Assembly: GCA_964019055.1 (NCBI GenBank)
Contig: OZ025210.1
Location: 9,227,492 to 9,291,491, forward strand
Source of the DNA: Anthopleura xanthogrammica
Lineage: Eukaryota > Cnidaria > Anthozoa > Actiniaria > Actiniidae
Direction: 5' to 3'
Length of the DNA: 64,000 bases
Shown: in pieces, positions 45,801-59,030 of the stretch
Position numbering within the stretch: the first letter of the stretch is position 1
Layout of the letters: each line of letters starts with the position of its first letter
The notes under the pieces: model-generated
What the model was told of the DNA's origin: nothing
Database searches by the model: none
What the model saw: the letters and a program-made list of their open reading frames with translations, nothing else
Made by a program: the position numbers and the translations under genes

Positions 45801-45873
45801 AAGCACCTTTACTCAGCCAAAACCGAATTTTTTTTCGCCAAAACGTCGTGTTTTTATCTCAAGAGGTATTATC

Positions 45874-48176
45874 ATGAGCAAAAAGTGGGGGTTTCAGCAA
45901 ACAGGTCACGCCGTAAGCGAAAAACCTGGTTTTGAGAACCAAAATGGCCATTTTTCAGTTTTTTGGGCTAAAAATTTTTTTCCCCCAGCAAAACAGTGTT
46001 TTGGACACCCAAAATGTGCTTTTCTCGGCCAAAACTTGCGTTTAGCAGTGAAAACGTCGTGTTTTGAGCAAAAGAAAATTCTCAGCAAATTTCAAATTTT
46101 CTCAGCAAAAAACAGCTTTTTTGACCAAAAAGCACCTTTACTCAGCCAAAACCGAATTTTTTTTCGCCAAAACGTCGTGTTTTTATCTCAAGAGGTATTA
46201 TCATGAGCAAAAAGTGGGGGTTTCAGCAAACAGGTCACGCCGTAAGCGAAAAACCTGGTTTTGAGAGCCAAAATGGCCATTTTTCAGTTTTTTGGGCTAA
46301 AAAGTTTTTTCCCCCAGCAAAACAGTGTTTTGGACACCCAAAATGTGCTTTTCTCGGCCAAAACTTGCGTTTAGCAGTGAAAACGTCGTGTTTTGAGCAA
46401 AAGAAAATTCTCAGCAAATTTCAAATTTTCTCAGCAAAAAACAGCTTTTTTGACCAAAAAGCACCTTTACTCAGCCAAAACCGAATTTTTTTTCGCCAAA
46501 ACGTCGTGTTTTTATCTCAAGAGGTATTATCATGAGCAAAAAGTGGGGGTTTCAGCAAACAGGTCACGCCGTAAGCGAAAAACCTGGTTTTGAGAACCAA
46601 AATGGCCATTTTTCAGTTTTTTGGGCTAAAAATTTTTTTCCCCCAGCAAAACAGTGTTTTGGACACCCAAAATGTGCTTTTCTCGGCCAAAACTTGCGTT
46701 TAGCAGTGAAAACGTCGTGTTTTGAGCAAAAGAAAATTCTCAGCAAATTTCAAATTTTCTCAGCAAAAAACAGCTTTTTTGACCAAAAAGCACCTTTACT
46801 CAGCCAAAACCGAATTTTTTTTCGCCAAAACGTCGTGTTTTTATCTCAAGAGGTATTATCATGAGCAAAAAGTGGGGGTTTCAGCAAACAGGTCACGCCG
46901 TAAGCGAAAAACCTGGTTTTGAGAGCCAAAATGGCCATTTTTCAGTTTTTTGGGCTAAAAAGTTTTTTCCCCCAGCAAAACAGTGTTTTGGACACCCAAA
47001 ATGTGCTTTTCTCGGCCAAAACTTGCGTTTAGCAGTGAAAACGTCGTGTTTTGAGCAAAAGAAAATTCTCAGCAAATTTCAAATTTTCTCAGCAAAAAAC
47101 AGCTTTTTTGACCGAAAAGCACCTTTACTCAGCCAAAACCGAATTTTTTTTCGCCAAAACGTCGTGTTTTTATCTCAAGAGGTATTATCATGAGCAAAAA
47201 GTGGGGGTTTCAGCAAACAGGTCACGCCGTAAGCGAAAAACCTGGTTTTGAGAGCCAAAATGGCCATTTTTCAGTTTTTTGGGCTAAAAAGTTTTTTCCC
47301 CCAGCAAAACAGTGTTTTGGACACCCAAAATGTGCTTTTCTCGGCCAAAACTTGCGTTTAGCAGTGAAAACGTCGTGTTTTGAGCAAAAGAAAATTCTCA
47401 GCAAATTTCAAATTTTCTCAGCAAAAAACAGCTTTTTTGACCAAAAAGCACCTTTACTCAGCCAAAACCGAATTTTTTTTCGCCAAAACGTCGTGTTTTT
47501 ATCTCAAGAGGTATTATCATGAGCAAAAAGTGGGGGTTTCAGCAAACAGGTCACGCCGTAAGCGAAAAACCTGGTTTTGAGAACCAAAATGGCCATTTTT
47601 CAGTTTTTTGGGCTAAAAATTTTTTTCCCCCAGCAAAACAGTGTTTTGGACACCCAAAATGTGCTTTTCTCGGCCAAAACTTGCGTTTAGCAGTGAAAAC
47701 GTCGTGTTTTGAGCAAAAGAAAATTCTCAGCAAATTTCAAATTTTCTCAGCAAAAAACAGCTTTTTTGACCAAAAAGCACCTTTACTCAGCCAAAACCGA
47801 ATTTTTTTTCGCCAAAACGTCGTGTTTTTATCTCAAGAGGTATTATCATGAGCAAAAAGTGGGGGTTTCAGCAAACAGGTCACGCCGTAAGCGAAAAACC
47901 TGGTTTTGAGAGCCAAAATGGCCATTTTTCAGTTTTTTGGGCTAAAAAGTTTTTTCCCCCAGCAAAACAGTGTTTTGGACACCCAAAATGTGCTTTTCTC
48001 GGCCAAAACTTGCGTTTAGCAGTGAAAACGTCGTGTTTTGAGCAAAAGAAAATTCTCAGCAAATTTCAAATTTTCTCAGCAAAAAACAGCTTTTTTGACC
48101 GAAAAGCACCTTTACTCAGCCAAAACCGAATTTTTTTTCGCCAAAACGTCGTGTTTTTATCTCAAGAGGTATTATC
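45874..48176. repeat. Two-unit and three-unit duplications of a double-variant unit
   Basis: Units 45874, 46532 and 47519 share two linked changes, GAGAACC at offset 65 and CTAAAAATTT at offset 102, found together nowhere else. Spacings are 658 and 987 bp. Units 46861 and 47848 share GACCGAAAAG and directly follow the second and third copies. The block [46532, 46861, 47190] is therefore repeated as [47519, 47848, 48177], except that 48177 has further changes. This is a clear recent tandem duplication of three units. Confidence 0.9.
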
Positions 48177-48504
48177 ATGAGCAAAAAGTGGGGGTTTCAG
48201 CAAACAGGTCACGCCGTAAGCGAAAAACCTGGTTTTGAGAGCCAAAATGGCCATTTTTCAGTTTTTTGGGCTAAAAAGTTTTTTCCCCCAGCAAAACAGT
48301 GTTTTGGACACCCAAAATGTGCTTTTCTCGGCCAAAACTTGCGTTTAGCAGTGAAAACGTCGTGTTTTGAGCAAAAGAAAATTCTCTGCAAATTTCAAAT
48401 TTTCTCAGCAAAAAACAGCTTTTTTGACCAAAAAGCACCTTTACTCAGCCAAAACCGAATTTTTTTTCGCCAAAACGTCGTGTTTTATCTCAAGAGGTAT
48501 TATC
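48177..48504. repeat. Variant unit, 328 bp
   Basis: One T is missing after CGTCGTG (T4 instead of T5), and ATTCTCTGC replaces ATTCTCAGC. It ends the run of 72 consecutive units of exactly 329 bp that began at 24489. Confidence 0.87.
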
Positions 48505-49491
48505 ATGAGCAAAAAGTGGGGGTTTCAGCAAACAGGTCACGCCGTAAGCGAAAAACCTGGTTTTGAGAGCCAAAATGGCCATTTTTCAGTTTTTTGGGCT
48601 AAAAAGTTTTTTCCCCCAGCAAAACAGTGTTTTGGACACCCAAAATGTGCTTTTCTCGGCCAAAACTTGCGTTTAGCAGTGAAAACGTCGTGTTTTGAGC
48701 AAAAGAAAATTCTCAGCAAATTTCAAATTTTCTCAGCAAAAAACAGCTTTTTTGACCAAAAAGCACCTTTACTCAGCCAAAACCGAATTTTTTTTCGCCA
48801 AAACGTCGTGTTTTTATCTCAAGAGGTATTATCATGAGCAAAAAGTGGGGGTTTCAGCAAACAGGTCACGCCGTAAGCGAAAAACCTGGTTTTGAGAGCC
48901 AAAATGGCCATTTTTCAGTTTTTTGGGCTAAAAAGTTTTTTCCCCCAGCAAAACAGTGTTTTGGACACCCAAAATGTGCTTTTCTCGGCCAAAACTTGCG
49001 TTTAGCAGTGAAAACGTCGTGTTTTGAGCAAAAGAAAATTCTCAGCAAATTTCAAATTTTCTCAGCAAAAAACAGCTTTTTTGACCAAAAAGCACCTTTA
49101 CTCAGCCAAAACCGAATTTTTTTTCGCCAAAACGTCGTGTTTTTATCTCAAGAGGTATTATCATGAGCAAAAAGTGGGGGTTTCAGCAAACAGGTCACGC
49201 CGTAAGCGAAAAACCTGGTTTTGAGAGCCAAAATGGCCATTTTTCAGTTTTTTGGGCTAAAAAGTTTTTTCCCCCAGCAAAACAGTGTTTTGGACACCCA
49301 AAATGTGCTTTTCTCGGCCAAAACTTGCGTTTAGCAGTGAAAACGTCGTGTTTTGAGCAAAAGAAAATTCTCAGCAAATTTCAAATTTTCTCAGCAAAAA
49401 ACAGCTTTTTTGACCAAAAAGCACCTTTACTCAGCCAAAACCGAATTTTTTTTCGCCAAAACGTCGTGTTTTTATCTCAAGAGGTATTATC

Positions 49492-50806
49492 ATGAGCAAA
49501 AAGTGGGGGTTTCAGCAAACAGGTCACGCCGTAAGCGAAAAACCTGGTTTTGAGAGCCAAAATGGCCATTTTTCAGTTTTTTGGGCTAAAAAGTTTTTTC
49601 CCCCAGCAAAACAGTGTTTTGGACACCCAAAATGTGCTTTCTCGGCCAAAACTTGCGTTTAGCAGTGAAAACGTCGTGTTTTAAGCAAAAGAAAATTCTC
49701 AGCAAATTTCAAATTTTCTCAGCAAAAAACGGCTTTTTTGACCAAAAAGCACCTTTACTCAGCCAAAACCGAATTTTTTTTCGCCAAAACGTCGTGTTTT
49801 TATCTCAAGAGGTATTATCATGAGCAAAAAGTGGGGGTTTCAGCAAACAGGTCACGCCGTAAGCGAAAAACCTGGTTTTGAGAGCCAAAATGGCCATTTT
49901 TCAGTTTTTTGGGCTAAAAAGTTTTTTCCCCAAGCAAAACAGTGTTTTGGACACCCAAAATGTGCTTTTCTCGGCCAAAACTTGCGTTTAGCAGTGAAAA
50001 CCTCGTGTTTTAAGCAAAAGAAAATTCTCAGCAAATTTCAAATTTTCTCAGCAAAAAACGGCTTTTTTGACCAAAAAGCACCTTTACTCAGCCAAAACCG
50101 AATTTTTTTTCGCCAAAACGTCGTGTTTTTATCTCAAGAGGTATTATCATGAGCAAAAAGTGGGGGTTTCAGCAAACAGGTCACGCCGTAAGCGAAAAAC
50201 CTGGTTTTGAGAGCCAAAATGGCCATTTTTCAGTTTTTTGGGCTAAAAAGTTTTTTCCCCCAGCAAAACAGTGTTTTGGACACCCAAAATGTGCTTTTCT
50301 CGGCCAAAACTTGCGTTTAGCAGTGAAAACGTCGTGTTTTGAGCAAAAGAAAATTCTCAGCAAATTTCAAATTTTCTCAGCAAAAAACAGCTTTTTTGAC
50401 CAAAAAGCACCTTTACTCAGCCAAAACCGAATTTTTTTTCGCCAAAACGTCGTGTTTTTATCTCAAGAGGTATTATCATGAGCAAAAAGTGGGGGTTTCA
50501 GCAAACAGGTCACGCCGTAAGCGAAAAACCTGGTTTTGAGAGCCAAAATGGCCATTTTTCAGTTTTTTGGGCTAAAAAGTTTTTTCCCCAAGCAAAACAG
50601 TGTTTTGGACACCCAAAATGTGCTTTTCTCGGCCAAAACTTGCGTTTAGCAGTGAAAACCTCGTGTTTTAAGCAAAAGAAAATTCTCAGCAAATTTCAAA
50701 TTTTCTCAGCAAAAAACGGCTTTTTTGACCAAAAAGCACCTTTACTCAGCCAAAACCGAATTTTTTTTCGCCAAAACGTCGTGTTTTTATCTCAAGAGGT
50801 ATTATC
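49492..50806. repeat. Two-unit duplication of a four-variant unit, with a relative
   Basis: Units 49820 and 50478 share four linked changes: CCCCAAGC, AACCTCGTG, GTTTTAAGC and AACGGCTTT. They lie 658 bp apart with a consensus unit (50149) between them. Unit 49492 has two of the four (TTTTAAGC and AACGGC) and loses a T in GTGCTTTCTC (328 bp). The order suggests stepwise mutation followed by duplication of a two-unit block. Confidence 0.9.
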
Positions 50807-53800
50807 ATGAGCAAAAAGTGGGGGTTTCAGCAAACAGGTCACGCCGTAAGCGAAAAACCTGGTTTTGAGAGCCAAAATGGCCATTTTTCAGTTTTTTGGG
50901 CTAAAAAGTTTTTTCCCCCAGCAAAACAGTGTTTTGGACACCCAAAATGTGCTTTTCTCGGCCAAAACTTGCGTTTAGCAGTGAAAACGTCGTGTTTTGA
51001 GCAAAAGAAAATTCTCAGCAAATTTCAAATTTTCTCAGCAAAAAACAGCTTTTTTGACCAAAAAGCACCTTTACTCAGCCAAAACCGAATTTTTTTTCGC
51101 CAAAACGTCGTGTTTTTATCTCAAGAGGTATTATCATGAGCAAAAAGTGGGGGTTTCAGCAAACAGGTCACGCCGTAAGCGAAAAACCTGGTTTTGAGAG
51201 CCAAAATGGCCATTTTTCAGTTTTTTGGGCTAAAAAGTTTTTTCCCCCAGCAAAACAGTGTTTTGGACACCCAAAATGTGCTTTTCTCGGCCAAAACTTG
51301 CGTTTAGCAGTGAAAACGTCGTGTTTTGAGCAAAAGAAAATTCTCAGCAAATTTCAAATTTTCTCAGCAAAAAACAGCTTTTTTGACCAAAAAGCACCTT
51401 TACTCAGCCAAAACCGAATTTTTTTTCGCCAAAACGTCGTGTTTTTATCTCAAGAGGTATTATCATGAGCAAAAAGTGGGGGTTTCAGCAAACAGGTCAC
51501 GCCGTAAGCGAAAAACCTGGTTTTGAGAGCCAAAATGGCCATTTTTCAGTTTTTTGGGCTAAAAAGTTTTTTCCCCCAGCAAAACAGTGTTTTGGACACC
51601 CAAAATGTGCTTTTCTCGGCCAAAACTTGCGTTTAGCAGTGAAAACGTCGTGTTTTGAGCAAAAGAAAATTCTCAGCAAATTTCAAATTTTCTCAGCAAA
51701 AAACAGCTTTTTTGACCAAAAAGCACCTTTACTCAGCCAAAACCGAATTTTTTTTCGCCAAAACGTCGTGTTTTTATCTCAAGAGGTATTATCATGAGCA
51801 AAAAGTGGGGGTTTCAGCAAACAGGTCACGCCGTAAGCGAAAAACCTGGTTTTGAGAGCCAAAATGGCCATTTTTCAGTTTTTTGGGCTAAAAAGTTTTT
51901 TCCCCCAGCAAAACAGTGTTTTGGACACCCAAAATGTGCTTTTCTCGGCCAAAACTTGCGTTTAGCAGTGAAAACGTCGTGTTTTGAGCAAAAGAAAATT
52001 CTCAGCAAATTTCAAATTTTCTCAGCAAAAAACAGCTTTTTTGACCAAAAAGCACCTTTACTCAGCCAAAACCGAATTTTTTTTCGCCAAAACGTCGTGT
52101 TTTTATCTCAAGAGGTATTATCATGAGCAAAAAGTGGGGGTTTCAGCAAACAGGTCACGCCGTAAGCGAAAAACCTGGTTTTGAGAACCAAAATGGCCAT
52201 TTTTCAGTTTTTTGGGCTAAAAAGTTTTTTCCCCCAGCAAAACAGTGTTTTGGACACCCAAAATGTGCTTTTCTCGGCCAAAACTTGCGTTTAGCAGTGA
52301 AAACGTCGTGTTTTGAGCAAAAGAAAATTCTCAGCAAATTTCAAATTTTCTCAGCAAAAAACAGCTTTTTTGACCAAAAAGCACCTTTACTCAGCCAAAA
52401 CCGAATTTTTTTTCGCCAAAACGTCGTGTTTTTATCTCAAGAGGTATTATCATGAGCAAAAAGTGGGGGTTTCAGCAAACAGGTCACGCCGTAAGCGAAA
52501 AACCTGGTTTTGAGAGCCAAAATGGCCATTTTTCAGTTTTTTGGGCTAAAAAGTTTTTTCCCCCAGCAAAACAGTGTTTTGGACACCCAAAATGTGCTTT
52601 TCTCGGCCAAAACTTGCGTTTAGCAGTGAAAACGTCGTGTTTTGAGCAAAAGAAAATTCTCAGCAAATTTCAAATTTTCTCAGCAAAAAACAGCTTTTTT
52701 GACCAAAAAGCACCTTTACTCAGCCAAAACCGAATTTTTTTTCGCCAAAACGTCGTGTTTTTATCTCAAGAGGTATTATCATGAGCAAAAAGTGGGGGTT
52801 TCAGCAAACAGGTCACGCCGTAAGCGAAAAACCTGGTTTTGAGAGCCAAAATGGCCATTTTTCAGTTTTTTGGGCTAAAAAGTTTTTTCCCCCAGCAAAA
52901 CAGTGTTTTGGACACCCAAAATGTGCTTTTCTCGGCCAAAACTTGCGTTTAGCAGTGAAAACGTCGTGTTTTGAGCAAAAGAAAATTCTCAGCAAATTTC
53001 AAATTTTCTCAGCAAAAAACAGCTTTTTTGACCAAAAAGCACCTTTACTCAGCCAAAACCGAATTTTTTTTCGCCAAAACGTCGTGTTTTTATCTCAAGA
53101 GGTATTATCATGAGCAAAAAGTGGGGGTTTCAGCAAACAGGTCACGCCGTAAGCGAAAAACCTGGTTTTGAGAGCCAAAATGGCCATTTTTCAGTTTTTT
53201 GGGCTAAAAAGTTTTTTCCCCCAGCAAAACAGTGTTTTGGACACCCAAAATGTGCTTTTCTCGGCCAAAACTTGCGTTTAGCAGTGAAAACGTCGTGTTT
53301 TGAGCAAAAGAAAATTCTCAGCAAATTTCAAATTTTCTCAGCAAAAAACAGCTTTTTTGACCAAAAAGCACCTTTACTCAGCCAAAACCGAATTTTTTTT
53401 CGCCAAAACGTCGTGTTTTTATCTCAAGAGGTATTATCATGAGCAAAAAGTGGGGGTTTCAGCAAACAGGTCACGCCGTAAGCGAAAAACCTGGTTTTGA
53501 GAGCCAAAATGGCCATTTTTCAGTTTTTTGGGCTAAAAAGTTTTTTCCCCCAGCAAAACAGTGTTTTGGACACCCAAAATGTGCTTTTCTCGGCCAAAAC
53601 TTGCGTTTAGCAGTGAAAACGTCGTGTTTTGAGCAAAAGAAAATTCTCAGCAAATTTCAAATTTTCTCAGCAAAAAACAGCTTTTTTGACCAAAAAGCAC
53701 CTTTACTCAGCCAAAACCGAATTTTTTTTCGCCAAAACGTCGTGTTTTTATCTCAAGAGGTATTATCATGAGCAAAAAGTGGGGGTTTCAGCAAACAGGT

Positions 53801-56399
53801 CACGCCGTAAGCGAAAAACCTGGTTTTGAGAGCCAAAATGGCCATTTTTCAGTTTTTTGGGCTAAAAAGTTTTTTCCCCCAGCAAAACAGTGTTTTGGAC
53901 ACCCAAAATGTGCTTTTCTCGGCCAAAACTTGCGTTTAGCAGTGAAAACGTCGTGTTTTGAGCAAAAGAAAATTCTCAGCAAATTTCAAATTTTCTCAGC
54001 AAAAAACAGCTTTTTTGACCAAAAAGCACCTTTACTCAGCCAAAACCGAATTTTTTTTCGCCAAAACGTCGTGTTTTTATCTCAAGAGGTATTATCATGA
54101 GCAAAAAGTGGGGGTTTCAGCAAACAGGTCACGCCGTAAGCGAAAAACCTGGTTTTGAGAGCCAAAATGGCCATTTTTCAGTTTTTTGGGCTAAAAAGTT
54201 TTTTCCCCCAGCAAAACAGTGTTTTGGACACCCAAAATGTGCTTTTCTCGGCCAAAACTTGCGTTTAGCAGTGAAAACGTCGTGTTTTGAGCAAAAGAAA
54301 ATTCTCAGCAAATTTCAAATTTTCTCAGCAAAAAACAGCTTTTTTGACCAAAAAGCACCTTTACTCAGCCAAAACCGAATTTTTTTTCGCCAAAACGTCG
54401 TGTTTTTATCTCAAGAGGTATTATCATGAGCAAAAAGTGGGGGTTTCAGCAAACAGGTCACGCCGTAAGCGAAAAACCTGGTTTTGAGAGCCAAAATGGC
54501 CATTTTTCAGTTTTTTGGGCTAAAAAGTTTTTTCCCCCAGCAAAACAGTGTTTTGGACACCCAAAATGTGCTTTTCTCGGCCAAAACTTGCGTTTAGCAG
54601 TGAAAACGTCGTGTTTTGAGCAAAAGAAAATTCTCAGCAAATTTCAAATTTTCTCAGCAAAAAACAGCTTTTTTGACCAAAAAGCACCTTTACTCAGCCA
54701 AAACCGAATTTTTTTTCGCCAAAACGTCGTGTTTTTATCTCAAGAGGTATTATCATGAGCAAAAAGTGGGGGTTTCAGCAAACAGGTCACGCCGTAAGCG
54801 AAAAACCTGGTTTTGAGAGCCAAAATGGCCATTTTTCAGTTTTTTGGGCTAAAAAGTTTTTTCCCCCAGCAAAACAGTGTTTTGGACACCCAAAATGTGC
54901 TTTTCTCGGCCAAAACTTGCGTTTAGCAGTGAAAACGTCGTGTTTTGAGCAAAAGAAAATTCTCAGCAAATTTCAAATTTTCTCAGCAAAAAACAGCTTT
55001 TTTGACCAAAAAGCACCTTTACTCAGCCAAAACCGAATTTTTTTTCGCCAAAACGTCGTGTTTTTATCTCAAGAGGTATTATCATGAGCAAAAAGTGGGG
55101 GTTTCAGCAAACAGGTCACGCCGTAAGCGAAAAACCTGGTTTTGAGAGCCAAAATGGCCATTTTTCAGTTTTTTGGGCTAAAAAGTTTTTTCCCCCAGCA
55201 AAACAGTGTTTTGGACACCCAAAATGTGCTTTTCTCGGCCAAAACTTGCGTTTAGCAGTGAAAACGTCGTGTTTTGAGCAAAAGAAAATTCTCAGCAAAT
55301 TTCAAATTTTCTCAGCAAAAAACAGCTTTTTTGACCAAAAAGCACCTTTACTCAGCCAAAACCGAATTTTTTTTCGCCAAAACGTCGTGTTTTTATCTCA
55401 AGAGGTATTATCATGAGCAAAAAGTGGGGGTTTCAGCAAACAGGTCACGCCGTAAGCGAAAAACCTGGTTTTGAGAGCCAAAATGGCCATTTTTCAGTTT
55501 TTTGGGCTAAAAAGTTTTTTCCCCCAGCAAAACAGTGTTTTGGACACCCAAAATGTGCTTTTCTCGGCCAAAACTTGCGTTTAGCAGTGAAAACGTCGTG
55601 TTTTGAGCAAAAGAAAATTCTCAGCAAATTTCAAATTTTCTCAGCAAAAAACAGCTTTTTTGACCAAAAAGCACCTTTACTCAGCCAAAACCGAATTTTT
55701 TTTCGCCAAAACGTCGTGTTTTTATCTCAAGAGGTATTATCATGAGCAAAAAGTGGGGGTTTCAGCAAACAGGTCACGCCGTAAGCGAAAAACCTGGTTT
55801 TGAGAGCCAAAATGGCCATTTTTCAGTTTTTTGGGCTAAAAAGTTTTTTCCCCCAGCAAAACAGTGTTTTGGACACCCAAAATGTGCTTTTCTCGGCCAA
55901 AACTTGCGTTTAGCAGTGAAAACGTCGTGTTTTGAGCAAAAGAAAATTCTCAGCAAATTTCAAATTTTCTCAGCAAAAAACAGCTTTTTTGACCAAAAAG
56001 CACCTTTACTCAGCCAAAACCGAATTTTTTTTCGCCAAAACGTCGTGTTTTTATCTCAAGAGGTATTATCATGAGCAAAAAGTGGGGGTTTCAGCAAACA
56101 GGTCACGCCGTAAGCGAAAAACCTGGTTTTGAGAGCCAAAATGGCCATTTTTCAGTTTTTTGGGCTAAAAAGTTTTTTCCCCCAGCAAAACAGTGTTTTG
56201 GACACCCAAAATGTGCTTTTCTCGGCCAAAACTTGCGTTTAGCAGTGAAAACGTCGTGTTTTGAGCAAAAGAAAATTCTCAGCAAATTTCAAATTTTCTC
56301 AGCAAAAAACAGCTTTTTTGACCAAAAAGCACCTTTACTCAGCCAAAACCGAATTTTTTTTCGCCAAAACGTCGTGTTTTTATCTCAAGAGGTATTATC

Positions 56400-56728
56400 A
56401 TGAGCAAAAAGTGGGGGTTTCAGCAAACAGGTCACGCCGTAAGCGAAAAACCTGGTTTTGAGAGCCAAAATGGCCATTTTTCAGTTTTTTGGGCTAAAAC
56501 GTTTTTTCCCCCAGGAAAACAGTGTTTTGGACACCCAAAATGTGCTTTTCTCGGCCAAAACTTGCGTTTAGCAGTGAAAACGTCGTGTTTTGAGCAAAAG
56601 AAAATTCTCAGCAAATTTCAAATTTTCTCAGCAAAAAACAGCTTTTTTGACCAAAAAGCACCTTTACTCAGCCAAAACCGAATTTTTTTTCGCCAAAACG
56701 TCGTGTTTTTATCTCAAGAGGTATTATC
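56400..56728. repeat. Isolated double-variant unit
   Basis: TAAAACGTTTT and CCCAGGAAAAC occur together here, after 12 consensus units. Each change is known singly from the left domain (17911, 18898 and 13635 for the first; 8699 and 9028 for the second), but the combination is seen only here. Confidence 0.85.
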
Positions 56729-57715
56729 ATGAGCAAAAAGTGGGGGTTTCAGCAAACAGGTCACGCCGTAAGCGAAAAACCTGGTTTTGAGAGCCAAAAT
56801 GGCCATTTTTCAGTTTTTTGGGCTAAAAAGTTTTTTCCCCCAGCAAAACAGTGTTTTGGACACCCAAAATGTGCTTTTCTCGGCCAAAACTTGCGTTTAG
56901 CAGTGAAAACGTCGTGTTTTGAGCAAAAGAAAATTCTCAGCAAATTTCAAATTTTCTCAGCAAAAAACAGCTTTTTTGACCAAAAAGCACCTTTACTCAG
57001 CCAAAACCGAATTTTTTTTCGCCAAAACGTCGTGTTTTTATCTCAAGAGGTATTATCATGAGCAAAAAGTGGGGGTTTCAGCAAACAGGTCACGCCGTAA
57101 GCGAAAAACCTGGTTTTGAGAGCCAAAATGGCCATTTTTCAGTTTTTTGGGCTAAAAAGTTTTTTCCCCCAGCAAAACAGTGTTTTGGACACCCAAAATG
57201 TGCTTTTCTCGGCCAAAACTTGCGTTTAGCAGTGAAAACGTCGTGTTTTGAGCAAAAGAAAATTCTCAGCAAATTTCAAATTTTCTCAGCAAAAAACAGC
57301 TTTTTTGACCAAAAAGCACCTTTACTCAGCCAAAACCGAATTTTTTTTCGCCAAAACGTCGTGTTTTTATCTCAAGAGGTATTATCATGAGCAAAAAGTG
57401 GGGGTTTCAGCAAACAGGTCACGCCGTAAGCGAAAAACCTGGTTTTGAGAGCCAAAATGGCCATTTTTCAGTTTTTTGGGCTAAAAAGTTTTTTCCCCCA
57501 GCAAAACAGTGTTTTGGACACCCAAAATGTGCTTTTCTCGGCCAAAACTTGCGTTTAGCAGTGAAAACGTCGTGTTTTGAGCAAAAGAAAATTCTCAGCA
57601 AATTTCAAATTTTCTCAGCAAAAAACAGCTTTTTTGACCAAAAAGCACCTTTACTCAGCCAAAACCGAATTTTTTTTCGCCAAAACGTCGTGTTTTTATC
57701 TCAAGAGGTATTATC

Positions 57716-59030
57716 ATGAGCAAAAAGTGGGGGTTTCAGCAAACAGGTCACGCCGTAAGCGAAAAACCTGGTTTTGAGAGCCAAAATGGCCATTTTTCAG
57801 TTTTTTGGGCTAAAAAGTTTTTTCCCCCAGCAAAACAGTGTTTTGGACACCCAAAATGTGCTTTTCTCGGCCAAAACTTGCGTTTAGCAGTGAAAACGTC
57901 GTGTTTTGAGCAAAAGAAAATTCTCAGCAAATTTCAAATTTTCTCAGCAAAAAACAGCTTTTTTGACCAAAAAGCACCTTTACTCAGCCAAAACCGAATT
58001 TTCTTTGGCCAAAACGTCGTGTTTTTATCTCAAGAGGTATTATCATGAGCAAAAAGTGGGGGTTTCAGCAAACAGGTCACGCCGTAAGCGAAAAACCTGG
58101 TTTTGAGAGCCAAAATGGCCATTTTTCAGTTTTTTGAGCTAAAAAGTTTTTCCCCCCAGCAAAACAGTGTTTTGGACACCCAAAATGTGCGTTTCTCGGC
58201 CAAAACTTGCGTTTAGCAGTGAAAACGTCGTGTTTTGAGCAAAAGAAAATTCTCAGCAAATTTCAAATTTTCTCAGCAAAAAACAGCTTTTTTGACCAAA
58301 AAGCACCTTTACTCAGCCAAAACCGAATTTTTTTTCGCCAAAACGTCGTGTTTTTATCTCAAGAGGTATTATCATGAGCAAAAAGTGGGGGTTTCAGCAA
58401 ACAGGTCACGCCGTAAGCGAAAAACCTGGTTTTGAGAGCCAAAATGGCCATTTTTCAGTTTTTTGGGCTAAAAAGTTTTTCCCCCCAGCAAAACAGTGTT
58501 TTGGACACCCAAAATGTGCTTTTCTCGGCCAAAACTTGCGTTTAGCAGTGAAAACGTCGTGTTTTGAGCAAAAGAAAATTCTCAGCAAATTTCAAATTTT
58601 CTCAGCAAAAAACAGCTTTTTTGACCAAAAAGCACCTTTACTCAGCCAAAACCGAATTTTTTTTCGCCAAAACGTCGTGTTTTTATCTCAAGAGGTATTA
58701 TCATGAGCAAAAAGTGGGGGTTTCAGCAAACAGGTCACGCCGTAAGCGAAAAACCTGGTTTTGAGAGCCAAAATGGCCATTTTTCAGTTTTTTGAGCTAA
58801 AAAGTTTTTCCCCCCACAAAACAGTGTTTTGGACACCCAAAATGTGCTTTTCTCGGCCAAAACTTGCGTTTAGCAGTGAAAACGTCGTGTTTTGAGCAAA
58901 AGAAAATTCTCAGCAAATTTCAAATTTTCTCAGCAAAAAACAGCTTTTTTGACCAAAAAGCACCTTTACTCAGCCAAAACCGAATTTTTTTTCGCCAAAA
59001 CGTCGTGTTTTTATCTCAAGAGGTATTATC
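57716..59030. repeat. Local duplication of a TTTTGAGCT unit and a CTTTGGCC unit
   Basis: Unit 57716 has AATTTTCTTTGGCC in place of the T8 tract, shared only with unit 61005. Units 58045 and 58703, two units apart, share TTTTGAGCTAAAA and the T5C6 junction. Unit 58045 also has GTGCGTTTC. Unit 58703 lost the G of CAGCAAAA and is 328 bp. Unit 58374 between them has T5C6 but not the GAGCT change. Confidence 0.88.

Larger units (their letters stand above)
24489..45873. repeat. Homogenised core of the array (65 units of exactly 329 bp)
   Basis: All 65 units are exactly 329 bp and no indel occurs. The units read identically in three overlapping translated frames that together cover every base on both strands. 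The exception is one substitution, A-to-G at offset 254 (GACCAAAAAG to GACCGAAAAG), in units 35346, 41268 and 42584. The longest run of apparently identical units is 33, from 24489 to 35345; others are 17 (35675-41267) and 9 (42913-45873). Recent amplification or efficient conversion is the natural explanation. Assembly duplication of identical units cannot be excluded from sequence alone. Confidence 0.92.
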
